Below are positions 11,989-23,010 of a stretch of DNA of 64,000 nucleotides, piece after piece. A program made the translations under genes and the position numbers. Source of the DNA: Crossaster papposus (taxonomy: Eukaryota; Echinodermata; Asteroidea; Velatida; Solasteridae); contig JBAIAA010000412.1 of NCBI GenBank assembly GCA_037893245.1, positions 1,612,001-1,676,000 on the forward strand. The letters run 5' to 3'. The notes beneath the pieces are model-generated. The model had not been told where the DNA came from, did no database searches, and was given only the letters and a program-made list of their open reading frames with translations. Numbering within the stretch: the first letter of the stretch is position 1; every line of letters begins with the position of its first letter.

Positions 11989-12169
11989 TAAAGGCCGGTT
12001 TATACTCGGCACGAACACGAACGTGGATTTGTGGTATCAGAAAGAGTTTTCGCACAGCGAATTCGCAAAAGTTGAACGCGTTTCAACTCCGGCGTATTTC
12101 GCAGCGTATGCTTCGTTAAGTAACATTCGCATCTAATTCGCTTTCGCACGAAGTATAAACCTGCCTTAA
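11989..12169. mobile_element. Small PIF/Harbinger-like MITE with TAA TSD
   Basis: The body (11992-12166) begins AGGCCGGTTTATACTCGG and ends with the inverted complement AGTATAAACCTGCCT. TAA flanks both sides (11989-11991 and 12167-12169). About 175 bp, no coding content. Superfamily assignment rests on the 3-bp TAA duplication. Confidence 0.85.
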
Positions 12170-14788
12170 GACGTTTTGTTAATGTAAATGACCAGTATAT
12201 AAACAAGGTTGCTTGGGCGCTTCTTCTTAGATCTTAGATGCCATGTGTGTATTCAAGGCGCTACTGTACAAACCTTCATGGTGTGTTGTCACCATTGTTG
12301 TGTGCACTGTACTCCTGTGTGGAGATCCACTGAAGTGCTGTGCTCACCCAGGGCATGGCCCATGATTTTAAAAAGCAAGTTTATGCCAGAAACTGTAGTC
12401 TTCTGGAAAAACGGGAAAATCGTTGATGCACCCTCCTTAAAGAAGAGACTGCCACTGACTTTAATTTCTCAAACTACATATTTTGAGAGTCTGTTCCAGT
12501 CTTATTTTACATAGTGTATGTACTTGAATAAGTCTACACAATTATTTGTCGTTTCTTTTTATAGCCGTGGACATGTTCAAGTGGCTTCTTGCTTCAAGCT
12601 AAGGTCGTTCTGGCCAGTTAAGCTTCTTGCCGTGAGAGGTTTTTAGATGTCGGACCAAAGCAAATGGGTCCTGCAATTTTTTTTTTATCTGAGCGAAATA
12701 TGGAAATCAGATGCTCATCGCAATGGTGGTGTTGGGGGTGGGGGGGGGGGGTGTTATTAAGAGCAGTGAGATGGAACATCATCAATAATGTTTGCGCCAT
12801 TGCACTCACAGAGCTAAGAAACCCAAAAGGTTAAAAAAGATACATCCATATATTTATGCAAACTGTCATTTGACTACCTTAACCCTACAAAGTAACTACC
12901 CTAAGCCCATCAGGGCAGGTTTTGACAGGTTTTGTACCAAATATTAGTAACTTGTTGTTGGACTTTGTTTGACTCAGTATAAAGACCCAGGTTCAGGGCA
13001 GAAAGGCATGAGACTTGTACAAATGTTGGAGCTTGGGGAAATGCACAGGTATTTATTCCTGGGTGAGCTCACAGCTGGTCACGGGCACAGTTCCTGGTCA
13101 ACTGTAAGTTTACATACACATTGTACACCCTGTGTGTCCTCATCAAAACACACTCCAACACACAGAACAAATGGCCAGTCATCACAGCCCTGATCCTGAA
13201 CGCTGAACAATGATGCACAGACCCATCTGTACCAAGTCAATCAAACTTTAACAGTTGGAATTTGACGGGCTTACAGGTAGTAGTAGTACCGTTAGGTTCA
13301 GTACCAAAAATTACTGAACCTGTGTGAGAGCTGAAGTTTGCCTCGTTGTGTATATTTTCTTGTGCGAGAGCCTAGGGGGTTAGGGTTAAAATCAATCTTA
13401 AAATATCTCATGCCACTTTTGTACTTCAATCAATACACAGTATATTTTATGTGTATTATTTGTTCACAGTTCACAAAATGTTATCAATGAAGTTGGCTCG
13501 ATAAACACTGATATTTTCCCAACCCCCACGGCTAAGGAATTCATTACCCACATAATACAGACCACAGACAATGATGCACGGAACACGCACCAATTTAAAA
13601 TGGCCTGATTCAGATACAGACAAAAAATTCCGGTTTCAGAACTGAGTGTGATTTATGTTGATGGCAGGGCATTAATACCGCAAGTAGGATGTCACTTACG
13701 ACATGCACAAAATGTACAGTGTATACATGGGTACACTGTACAACAAGTGTCTACGCATTATCCTTTTTTTTTTAGGAAATGGTTCTGCAGTCCACGATTA
13801 GCTCGTCAGATTTTGCTCTCTAGTGTTTCCGACATCTTCAAGCTTGTTGTTTTTGTTGAGAATTTTGTTGAGATGCTTTTGTGGAGAATTTTTAGTGTGT
13901 GGTCTGACAGCATTCACAATCATTCCTTGCCAGTAAATTTACTTAGGCCAATGTTACAAATGTTTGCAAACGATTTCCCAGGAGAAAATGTACAAAATAC
14001 AATGTATAACAACAAACATTGGAAATGTTTACGCTCATTGGGAATGTTTACGCTAGTGGAATGCACCCACGCATTGTAACTTTAGAAATAATGTGATAGT
14101 TTAAAATGTTGCGATATTCTGAAAGATTAATTAACTCACTCAAGTATGCACAAATTTAGACAAGTTACCCATTTATCTTGGTCGAGAGCCTGTCACGTGG
14201 GCAGTTTAAACAGCCGATAAAACACCGGGGCCAGTTTGAAACACTTTTCCGCATAAAATGTGGACATCCATAACGAAATTGTTGGAAACGTATATAATTT
14301 ATGTAGTTGGCCAGTATTAAACGAATGTTTAATACTGGCTCATGGGCCTGGACATTGTTAATGACCCAAGCCGAACATTACCTCGTCCAGGCCAGAAGCC
14401 AACCGACCACATATTTATTAGAGGATTCAGGATCGTGGGGGATAAATTAACCCCTTGACACAGGTATTACCGGCGTCCCACTTCTTTCTACACCGCATAA
14501 ATACGCATAACCGCACAGCAGCCTTTGCCTAGTAGCTGCACTGCACAATAAACTGAAGGTGCAGCTGCTACACAGGCTGTGTTCTACGGCATTGCACAGC
14601 TGTTCACAGCATTCTGGATGGATCAGCAGGCCGCAACTATAGCCGCTTCCAGTCGCCAAGGGGTTAAAAGTAAGAACAACCACATAAAATGTGGTATTTT
14701 GACACACATACGTATGTATTTTACTGTATACTTCAAACTACATCCGACCAGGATGCTTTATTTACGCTTCATAAAAATGCTACAAACA
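12170..14788. other. Stretch downstream of the SAM-domain exon, presumed intron in its left-going part
   Basis: If the SAM-domain gene continues to lower coordinates, its first intron runs left from 14794 and may cover part or all of this stretch. No second exon was recognised. Two short perfect hairpins occur: 13713-13742 (11-bp arms TGTACAGTGTA) and 14311-14338 (12-bp arms CCAGTATTAAAC, loop GAAT). A G-rich run sits near 12741-12750. Confidence 0.45.
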
Positions 14789-14794
14789 TCTTAC
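14789..14794 (-). promoter_or_regulatory. Splice donor of SAM-domain exon
   Basis: On the minus strand the coding sequence ends CACTCACTCAAG and is followed by GTAAGA, a good match to the 5' splice consensus. The intron begins at 14794 and is phase 0, because the coding part from the ATG is exactly 209 codons. Confidence 0.8.
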
Positions 14795-15421
14795 CTTGAG
14801 TGAGTGAAACATGCGCTGTTGCTGTTCATGTGGACTCATTCCCCCAATGGCTTCGACAAAGCCTCCACGTTCCACGGCACTGGCCGATCTTGGCTTGGTC
14901 ACCAGTGTCTCATTGCTGGAGTGTTCCGACATCATGCGCCGGTACTCTGCGGCGCTCTCAAAGGAACCCCGTCTCAAGTTCTGCTCTGTCCACTTCCACT
15001 GGTGCCGGTCCAGGTAGCACTGGGGCTGCGCATCAAAGTGGTTCTCACGGAGGCACTCGCAGTTCCTGCAATCGCAGATCCCACTTCTGCCACCATCTAG
15101 CAGAGAGTGGACTTTCTCGTCCTCGTCCTCAGCGTACCCATAGTCCATTGAGACGTCTTCTTCATAAACATATTCAGTCTCTGGACCCATAAGGGTAAAG
15201 TAGACAGCAGTACCGCCTTCCTGTTTAAGGCGTGCCACTGCTTGACGAAGTTCTTCCCGCTGTCGGGGATCTTGGACCCCAATGGCATCCATGTCCTCTT
15301 CCCCAATCTGCTTGCAGGTCTCCAGGTCATCGTAGCCATTGTCAATGAAATTATCCAAGTGATGGGAGAGGTCTAGGGTTCGAAGCCACTCGCGGACGAT
15401 GTTGTTCCCTGGATCTGCCAT
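14795..15421 (-). CDS. SAM-domain protein, SAMD5/SASH1-like, first coding exon (partial)
   Basis: The exon encodes 209 residues from ATG at 15421. Residues 8 to about 70 form a sterile alpha motif domain: NIVREWLRTLDLSHHLDNF, then DNGYDDLETCKQIGEEDMDA and IGV. The closest family I recognise is SAMD5 and the SAM domains of SASH1, which share the DNGYDDLE and CKQIG signatures. YFTL just after the domain also recalls SAMD5. Such SAM domains bind partner proteins in the cytoplasm; SASH/SAMD5 proteins are linked to Eph-receptor and signalling scaffolds. After the domain come an acidic stretch (EDEDEK), a cysteine-rich CDCRNCEC segment and a polar tail. The open frame continues upstream only through a GTG, so the ATG is preferred. 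The exon ends at a GTAAGA donor; the remaining exons were not found. Exact ortholog is uncertain. Confidence 0.85.
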
Positions 15422-16586
15422 TGTGTTGTCTGGTATCACAGCAGTGCCGGTGCAACTTCTTCACGTCTTAATTACGAGCTTTTTTTCTTTTTTTTATGCT
15501 GGGTTTGGAGTCTATCTCCAATATGTGACTGGTGAGAGCTAGCTATGCTCGCATTGCTGAAATGAAAACAATTCTTCATAAGAGAAAAGGTCTGCGAAAA
15601 TCTAAATTGTATCTGCCAAACGATTTTAAAACAACATTTTTCCTGAATGAAAAACTATAACCTTTCACGTTTTCAAACCAAAAAACAAAAAGCTCAACAC
15701 AATTTCCTTTCTGAATTTCAATACGATTGCTAATTTGTACAAGTATCTGTACAACAAAATAAATTGGCTGGTAAAACAAAATGGTATGGGAAAGTACTTC
15801 GGATGCTATTTGAACTTTTTTTAATTGAAAATTAATTACGAAAACAGAAATTACAACACCAAACTTTTTTACCATCTGTATAGTCATTTGAGTAAGTGCT
15901 TTTGAAGTCATACATGTATATTGGATTACAAATTAGAAAATTTGCAAAAAAACACTAACAAACAATGCAACTAAATCATAGAAGCAATTATCGGTGGTTT
16001 TTCAAAATTTGTAATGTCAAAATTTAATAAGTAACAGATGCAGATTGAATTTATGGATCTCAAAATTCTAGGAACTGCACAGCCACAAGTCATGCTGAAC
16101 TATTGTCAAAAATGTCAATGTTCTTGCAAGTGCCGCAAGAAACTGTTTTTTGTTTTTTGTTTTCTCTTTTGTAATTTTGATGTAAATTTTGATATCCAAA
16201 CAAATGTTTATGATTGTAAATTTTGTGGAGATTTGTCGAAAAAACGAAACTTCATTCAAATGTGTTCAATAAAATTATGTTACTTCACGAAGCACAGGGT
16301 CTACTGTAGTACTATTTAGTACTAATGTTGTGGGTAGATATTGGAGTGTCATGAGTGTGCGAAGTGAATGATTACTTCTTGAATCGCATGTATCTGCACT
16401 CGACTCGTGTACAAATCGTTGTCAAGAACATCTCCCGATGACACATCGTGGCCACATGTCATTTTGTGCCAACGTGATGAGCCGTACAAAAACAGTGCAT
16501 TAGCCAGTAATCAGAATTGACAAAATCTTCCCCCCTAAAAACCACCACAACCCTACCAACCACGTTGCCCACAAAAGGCCAGAAAT
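15422..16586. other. Region upstream of the SAM-domain start codon
   Basis: Presumed 5' leader, promoter or first intron of the SAM-domain gene. A possible acceptor (ATACCAG) ends at 15430 on the minus strand but has a poor pyrimidine tract, so direct transcription from nearby is equally possible. The rest is AT-rich with no recognised feature except one TACATGTA near 15911. Confidence 0.35.
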
Positions 16587-16740
16587 ACTTACCGGGATGG
16601 GAGCTCGGCAGGATATTGTCGGACGCTGGATTACTTCCCTTGACAAGGGTTGATTGTGAAATTTCTGCGTGAATCTTTCTCGTCCATGACAGATTCGGAT
16701 GCACTCCGACCGTTACATTAACTGTACCGCTATGCATACA
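16587..16740 (-). other. Candidate non-coding first exon of the SAM-domain gene
   Basis: On the minus strand, CTCCCATCCCG is followed by GTAAGTATT, a near-perfect 5' splice site at 16592-16584. The sequence on its exonic side is GC-richer than its surroundings and no conserved protein is encoded. It would fit a 5' untranslated exon about 1.2 kb upstream of the ATG. The exon's own start cannot be set from sequence, so the right boundary is nominal. Confidence 0.35.
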
Positions 16741-18764
16741 CAGCGCGACGTACCACTACTGTAGTGTACTGCGCTGCATGCTGATGATGAACGGACGGTA
16801 CGGACGGCCGGCCCATCCAAAACATGAAGCAGACCTACCTGCTCTATGACTGTTTTATGTATAACAATATTCAAAGCTAATAATAATTATTTTACTTTTG
16901 TGCTGCTCTTTTCACATGTCTCACCGTTTACTATTGTACATTTTATTCAATTGAATTTGTCAAACGTAAGCGCAATTGTCGCCGTCTTGGACCAAGCCCC
17001 GCCCACTCTAGTAACCAATGTTTATTAATCCAGACCGATACAAAATAGTCGTCGGGTGGACAATTTTTTAGCCATCGATGACGTCACTGCTTGGGATTCC
17101 CTCCTACATTGCGCGAAGTGCAGCCACTAGGGGCGAGATCTGTTGATGACAAATCCACACTTTGGAACTGTTCGATATTAAACAATGGCGTTTGTTTTAA
17201 ATCATATCCTTTGTTTCAAAGCGTGAGTTGTGGATGAGTAACACAAGGTGTATACCTAAATTCCTTTGTGTACATTCACATATTGTGTACACGTTTACCC
17301 TTTGTGGAAAATAAAGTTTAATGTCTGGATGGAGGTGCGTACGTACACGTACATGTACACCACGGAGAAATAATGTACACCGACACAGGGAAATAAACAC
17401 AAGCAATGTAATTGAAACAACGCCACAAATGATGTGTCCTTATAATTTTTTAAGTATGGTTATTTTTTAAACAATCGCGTCCACATTTCATATTTATCAC
17501 AACAATTTTAATACAAAAATAGCTGATACAGTAATTGTAAACACATAATTTACAAATTAAATTGGCACAAAAAAACCAGTTATGCCATGCGTCCGAATTA
17601 CTTGGCTACGGCTTGAAATTGTGCGTAATTTCAAACCCTAAACGGCGGCCTTTAGCTTCGCATACGATGCCACAGCTAGCTAGCCCAGAGTCTAGTGTGC
17701 CATGCACCTCTATTTCTGAACAGCGCCCTCTGTAAGAGCAAGTTTTGGGAAGCGCTGGTGATGCGGCTTCACAAATTTCTGTGAAGGAAACGCACTGCAT
17801 TCTGAGTAACGAAATAAATATATGGTACAAAATTATATGAACGTGCGTGCAAAGGCGTTTGCTCAATGTGCGCGTAGAACTCGTGCGGTACCGGTTTCAA
17901 CGGACCCGATGTGTCGTTAACTTTAAGCCAATACTTTTACGTCTGTTTGCAACACAGACATAAATAACCTATGGACAGCGCCTATGGAAATCAACGTCCA
18001 GGTACCGTAATTTCCAAAGCGCCTGACTAAGTATGAAATCGTGGGCGGAAGTGGTTGACAACTAATGTGCACGACTTATGGAAAAACTTCGGGAGGACGG
18101 ATACAAATCGGTAATTTCGGTTGAAAACGCAGCTGATGTCGACTACTACTTTCAGCTGTTAACTATATATAAATGCTGCAAAGTTATGAATTTGTATTTT
18201 GTTGTCAAAAAAAATGAGTTTTTACAGAAATTAAACAATTTGCCTACGATTTGTGGCGTTCATGAAATTTCACTCTGGCGCCCCCTGTTGTCCGTCCATA
18301 TAGGTACGGTACGGTAAGCTGTGGTTTGCAACCTTTGTGGATCTACCAAGAAGCGCCCCCTGTTGAACTACTGACTTGACATTGTGCATCTTTTTTTTCG
18401 CTGGGGCGCGTTCCAAGTATTATCTGCATTAATCCTCCCACACTTACTCGATGCGTCCGCCACAACCTACCGACCTCAAGGGTGCATACGTCCCGGTATA
18501 AACCGATCTAAAATTTCCTACAAAGGCCAGATCCCGATTTCTAATTTTTTGCCATATAAAACCCGAGGGTTTGTAAAGAAGGATGAAAGGCGTTCACAGG
18601 ACTTCCAACTTGTACTGTGTGAAAATCGGTCCTAAAAGTGTCATTTTGCAACAAAGCGCGCACTGCATCATTTTCAAGATGGCGATGGGCCAGCGCCGCG
18701 CCACAGGACTGTCATCTTTGGATAGAAATTTATCAAAAAGGCCAGTGGTTACCCCTTCCCCCCA
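16741..18764. other. Non-coding stretch
   Basis: Contains short CpG-rich patches near 16790 and 17060. GCGCCCCCTGTTG recurs at about 18279 and 18352, and one AGAGGGCG-type core lies at 17724-17731. No gene recognised. Confidence 0.4.
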
Positions 18765-18915
18765 CCTCCCCCCCCCCCCTCCCCCTCCCCTCCCCCCTCC
18801 CCTCACCTCCCCCCTCCCCCTCACCTCCCCCCTCCCCCTCCCCTCCCCCCTCCCCCTCACCTCCCCCCTCCCCCTCACCTCCCCCCTCCCCCTCACCTCC
18901 CCCCTCCCCCTCAGC
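18765..18915. repeat. C/T-rich 18-bp minisatellite
   Basis: An almost pure pyrimidine tract built from an 18-bp unit, TCACCTCCCCCCTCCCCC, with shorter variants at the left. Long frames here on both strands (Pro-Ser or Gly-Glu-Arg rich) are products of the repeat and are not genes. Pure purine/pyrimidine strands of this length can form triplex structures; that is general knowledge, not shown here. Confidence 0.92.
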
Positions 18916-18943
18916 CTTGGTCAAGGCGTTCTTTGTTACCCGT

Positions 18944-19247
18944 CCGTACCACTGACCTCTATACATGGACAGATCATCATTGTTCTATTTTGAAGTCGGC
19001 ATGCGGAGAAGTGCAACATGGCGGACCCACGACGTCACTCTGTGAGCCAATGAAATGTCTAGGTGTTGGTACGATACGTATTACGTAATGTTTATAAATA
19101 CAAAACGTACAGAGTAAATCCACTAACCTCTACACCTGGACATTTCATTGGCTCACAGCAGTGACGTCTCAGTTCGCGCCGACTTCAAGTGTTAGCACAG
19201 CAGAATATGGACAATGATCCGTCCAGGTGTAGAGGTCAGTGGTCCGT
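18944..19247. mobile_element. Long foldback element of about 300 bp
   Basis: The ends are inverted (ACCACTGACCTCTATACATG at 18948; CAGGTGTAGAGGTCAGTGGT ending at 19243). Pairing continues inward through GAAGTCGGC and GAGCCAATGAAATGTC against their complements, so most of the element is one imperfect hairpin with a loop at about 19070-19120. CCGT is present just outside each end and may be a 4-bp duplication. No coding content. Superfamily unknown. Confidence 0.8.
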
Positions 19248-19284
19248 ACCCGTACGTTTAGAGCAGCGGTAATCGGAGCTCAAA

Positions 19285-19386
19285 CAACGACCTCACGCGG
19301 CCACTATCATATGCAAATTAAATGAAGATACTTGAAAAAGTAGCTTCAGTTGATTTGCATAAAATAGTGGCCGTATGAGGTCGCTG
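19285..19386. repeat. 102-bp hairpin with two octamer motifs
   Basis: The left arm (CAACGACCTCACGCGGCCAC, then ATATGCAAATTAAATGAAG) pairs with the right arm over about 49 bp with a few mismatches, leaving a loop of about 4 bases around 19335. Each arm carries ATGCAAAT or its complement ATTTGCAT, the POU-family octamer. It may be a small foldback element or the stem of a structured RNA. Confidence 0.7.
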
Positions 19387-19540
19387 TTCGCGCTGTATCC
19401 GGTGAGCGCGAGCTAGCATAATGCGGGGCGCGCGTGGCGTGTATTTCTAGACGGATAACGACGAACGCGCCTACAAAATTGAACAGAAACTGGAAGATTT
19501 TACGGAAGAGGGCGTATTTATCATTGAAGTCAAATTGATT

Positions 19541-19984
19541 ATCTGGGGTGCGTTCCGCTTACGCGAACGTTGCCAACGTTGGCCAACGTTTGCGTTGTTC
19601 GCGTGAGTGGAACGCAATGTGCGCCAATTATGTTGGCGAACGTTAGCGAAAACGGCGAACGACATTCTGAGCTGTTCGCTGTTGGCCAGTGACGTATTTT
19701 AAAGATGGCGAAGAGGTTAGCAGACGGCAGTGTTCTTTTCACAGTTTTGATTTACGTTTCATACTTTTCGTTATAAATGGTGGATTGTTTTGAGCAGTTA
19801 CAGGGATCTTTTAAAGACAAATAATGAGTTGGACAAAAAGCAGCCAACCAAACGATGTCACTGTCAATGGGCGCCGCCATTTTGAAAAAGTAGTTTTTAA
19901 AATATCGTTCCACTTCAACTAACGCAAACTCAAAACTTAGGCGAACGTTCGCGCAAACAGTTCGCGTAAGTGGAACGCAGCCCT
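19541..19984. mobile_element. TIR element with GGTGCGTTCC ends
   Basis: The left end GGTGCGTTCCGCTTACGCGA is inverted at the right as TTCGCGTAAGTGGAACGCAG followed by CC. CTGG lies immediately outside both ends and may be a short duplication. Extra copies of the end motif (GAGTGGAACGCA near 19605) and of CGAACGTT lie inside, suggesting nested or repeated termini. A related short element is at 22917-23010. Non-coding. Confidence 0.75.
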
Positions 19985-20564
19985 GGTCTCATCTCGGCCG
20001 GACCTTTCTATTGTTTACTTTGCTGCCATTTTGTATGGGTTGCTGCCGCAAGTGCACCACTTGCACGGGTACGGTTGGCAACATTCTTTGTAGCGTTTGC
20101 TGCTGATGAATCATTTTTGGGATCATCTATTCTTCAAGTACGTTGGTCCTTCCGTCATTCACCGCTACCATAATGACCGTTTCCCAAACCTCAGCTTAGG
20201 ATTCGTCTCGGACTTCATTACTTTTGCCAAACTGCAAAACGAGACGAACTGGCACGGCTTGCAAGCGGCCAAATTTAATATCCGAAGGACAATGAAGGGA
20301 CCGGAAACTACTCTAGTTTAACACCATTAGACACTAGATGGCGCTGTTCATGTCGGCCTATTTCGCATGTGTGATGTTTTCCAACTCGTGTGTATACCAC
20401 CTATGCAGACGATGAAACGATTATTAACTAACGATGAAACTCACAAAGTCACAACAGATATTATTTTCACGAAAAGGTTTAATGTAACTGAATCGTTAAA
20501 AATTGTACAACAGAAAAGGGGCACAAGTTTAAACAAACAAATCACGGTTTGGCTGAGCCTCAAT

Positions 20565-20632
20565 CTCGTTAGCATGGCTACGATCTTGCTACGCCATGTT
20601 TTCTTATGCCTTGGCCTGATCTTGACCAATAT
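20565..20632 (+). repeat. Dispersed repeat, copy 1
   Basis: The segment containing CATGGCTACGATCTTGCTAC and GCCATGTTTTC is repeated with few changes at 39243-39303. Function unknown; the second copy lies inside the large candidate element 38825-40518. Confidence 0.7.
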
Positions 20633-20818
20633 TGGGTGCGCTCGTTTAGCTCATTCGAGTCGACACGGTTTATTCCCGGATCATTCGGTTAGCTCTTACG
20701 TCATACACGGGGCTCACAGCCACGAGTCAACCCCCACAGACCCTGCCCAGGGAGCACGGTGGGGAAACAAAATCAACTTTATCTGAAGTCGAAACAATTA
20801 TTAACTGAGCTCATTAAC
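20633..20818. other. Non-coding stretch
   Basis: No feature recognised. The frames crossing it are not protein-like. Confidence 0.4.
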
Positions 20819-21000
20819 CTTTGCTTCGTCTTTGGCTCCGATTTCCGAATCACTGAGAAGCAAATACAACTTGAAAGTATTCTAACTTTTATATTCATAT
20901 TGACCAATTCGATTGAATGTTTCTGAAGCACAACATTCCCAGATGTGGTTGGAGTATCTGCAGTTAGGAGCCTAAGACAGATATTCGAAAAGGCCTATAG
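20819..21000 (+). repeat. Dispersed repeat family B, copy 1
   Basis: Words in order (GGCTCCGATTTCCGAATCAC, then GATTGAATGTTTCTGAAGCA followed by CAACAT, then GGAGCCTAA) recur in the same order at 53594-53780. It is a diverged interspersed repeat of unknown class; no terminal structure was found. Confidence 0.7.
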
Positions 21001-22916
21001 CATGCTGTGGAAGCATTGCCAAAACAAGTACATCTAAAGGTTTTCGTTCAGTGTCGGAATACTTCTAGTTAGAAGAAAACCCAAAAATTATGAGGAAAAG
21101 GTATTTGTCCAAACAATTACTTAACAATGTATCATTATGAACTATACAAGTTAGAGGTTCGTTCGGTTAAAAGTTTCTTTAATACAAATATGACGTATTT
21201 TGAAAACGAGGTTGGACTGGTTTTAGGTTGTCAACCAAAATCACAGCAAAGAAACATTCACACTAACGAGTTCAGTTAACCCGTTTTTACAACCAAGGAC
21301 TATACGCCAATTGGTCCAATATTATTGAGAACACGCACTGGAAGGAAAGAATCAGCCAACCAGAAATCGATATAGACGTACATGTACCCTATGATGTACA
21401 TGTACAGTTAGGCAACATATGAAGTTGGAACACCTATTTCAGCACATTCACTTTCTGGTAGGCCTGTTACGAAAGTTCGCTCACAAATAATGAAAAATAT
21501 CAATGTTAAAAAGATTTTACATATTACTCATCTAAGCTATTTCTTTCCGCATCACTGTATTATAATATACATGTCACCTTTAAATTATCACAGAATATCA
21601 AATTCGAAAAAAAAGTTATGTGCAGCGTATTCTTCCACATATTTGTATATCGACCGCCAAAACAGGGCACTGAGAATGGCCACTTGGCGAGGTTGCATGA
21701 ATTTATTTCCCGAGCCCTCATTGGATAACACAAGTGACAGGTGCGCGTCGAATGTACGTCTTTTGAATAAGGGCAGCAAGCTACCCACAAGGCTTTGCGT
21801 GTCTGTGATTCCTTCACAAAAAATAATGTGAAGCGGATTATGCTAGCCCTATTTAGGCGTTTGGTACAGCCCCAATTTTTGAGCGATTAAGAATCGGTTG
21901 AAAGATTTATGACACCGTGAAAACAAATTTGCGATAATTATAGGCAGGTTTCAATAAGTACAAGTACCATTTTGTTTGCATTTTTGATAGTCTAAAGCAG
22001 CAAAAGTTCTCAAAATATAAAGAATGGTGCTGTATATTCCGAGAAAATAATGAACATTTCCCAAAATGCCTCTTTGTAAAATCATTTCCTTTAAAGTGAT
22101 AGCATGCCAGAAGAAATAATTTCACAGAGAGTTAGAGTCATTAATATATTTACATCAAGTAAGCTTTGGAACAATGACTTGGTGTGTTACGTTTAGGATA
22201 GTTGCAAAAGATATACCATTCCTTTAATGCTAACTAACATTGGATGAATAGATAAACAAGGAAATTATTGGCGTTTTGTTTAAGCAATGACAACAAATAT
22301 TTGAACGGCTGACCAGTCACCATTCAACGTACATTTAACTGAAGTATTTCAAAAGCTGAAATCCGTAACCGCAATTCCAGCCGTCCGTACAACTAACAAA
22401 CTACATGTAGTTTCATTGTGAAAAAGACGCACAAGTTCCCTGAGCGATCCCTCAAATTTAGTCATTCTTTTTCTCTTAAAATATATATAAAAAACCCTGA
22501 GATCATATTTTCTTAAGACAACAAATCTTCTGGCGTTTTACATTACAAAAATACAAAAATCCTCTTCCATTCTTCTTCTGGCATATTTCGTTGGTTATAC
22601 ATTTTAAAATTTACTACTGGACTAGCGCTCGCCGTCCCTATCCAAAATAGACGACTGTTTCATTATCCCTTTTTTTATGAAAATCATTTTGCAATCGGTC
22701 AACAATAAAGTCATAAGGATTTTGAAATATGAAATTTCTCTCCAGCTTGGGTGGTATGAGTTCTCTAGAGAGCAATCTGGGCACGCCGTCAGTGTCAATT
22801 ATTCAACCACGGACGGCGCGCCCCTCGTCAATGGCGAAAGCACTGTGCCGGTTGCTGTGTACAAAACCATTCACAATGGTTTCTCCATTGGAGGGGGCTT
22901 CGAGACGGTGATCATG
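21001..22916. other. Non-coding stretch
   Basis: No coding exon recognised. Three TACATGTA palindromes occur (21377, 21395, 22402). On the minus strand CTCAGGGA occurs at 22437-22444. Confidence 0.4.
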
Positions 22917-23010
22917 GGTGCGTTCCACTCGGGCGCGAACGTTGCTGACGTTTGCCAACTCGTGTTTTCCATTGGATGTGCACCATTGTTTGCGTGAGTG
23001 GAACACAACC
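22917..23010. mobile_element. Short TIR element related to 19541-19984
   Basis: GGGTGCGTTCCACTC at the left is inverted at the right as GAGTGGAACACAACC. CGAACGTTGC inside also matches the larger element. At 94 bp it is a deletion derivative. The long frame over this region (22677-22997) is not protein-like. Confidence 0.65.

Noticed and set aside
14800..15192. Plus-strand frames over the SAM-domain exon
   Set aside because: They are shadows of the minus-strand SAM-domain coding sequence, which has a recognisable domain and splice donor.
18583..18993. Long Pro/Ser/Leu- and Gly/Glu/Arg-rich open frames on both strands
   Set aside because: They are translations of the C/T-rich minisatellite; no non-repetitive protein sequence supports them.
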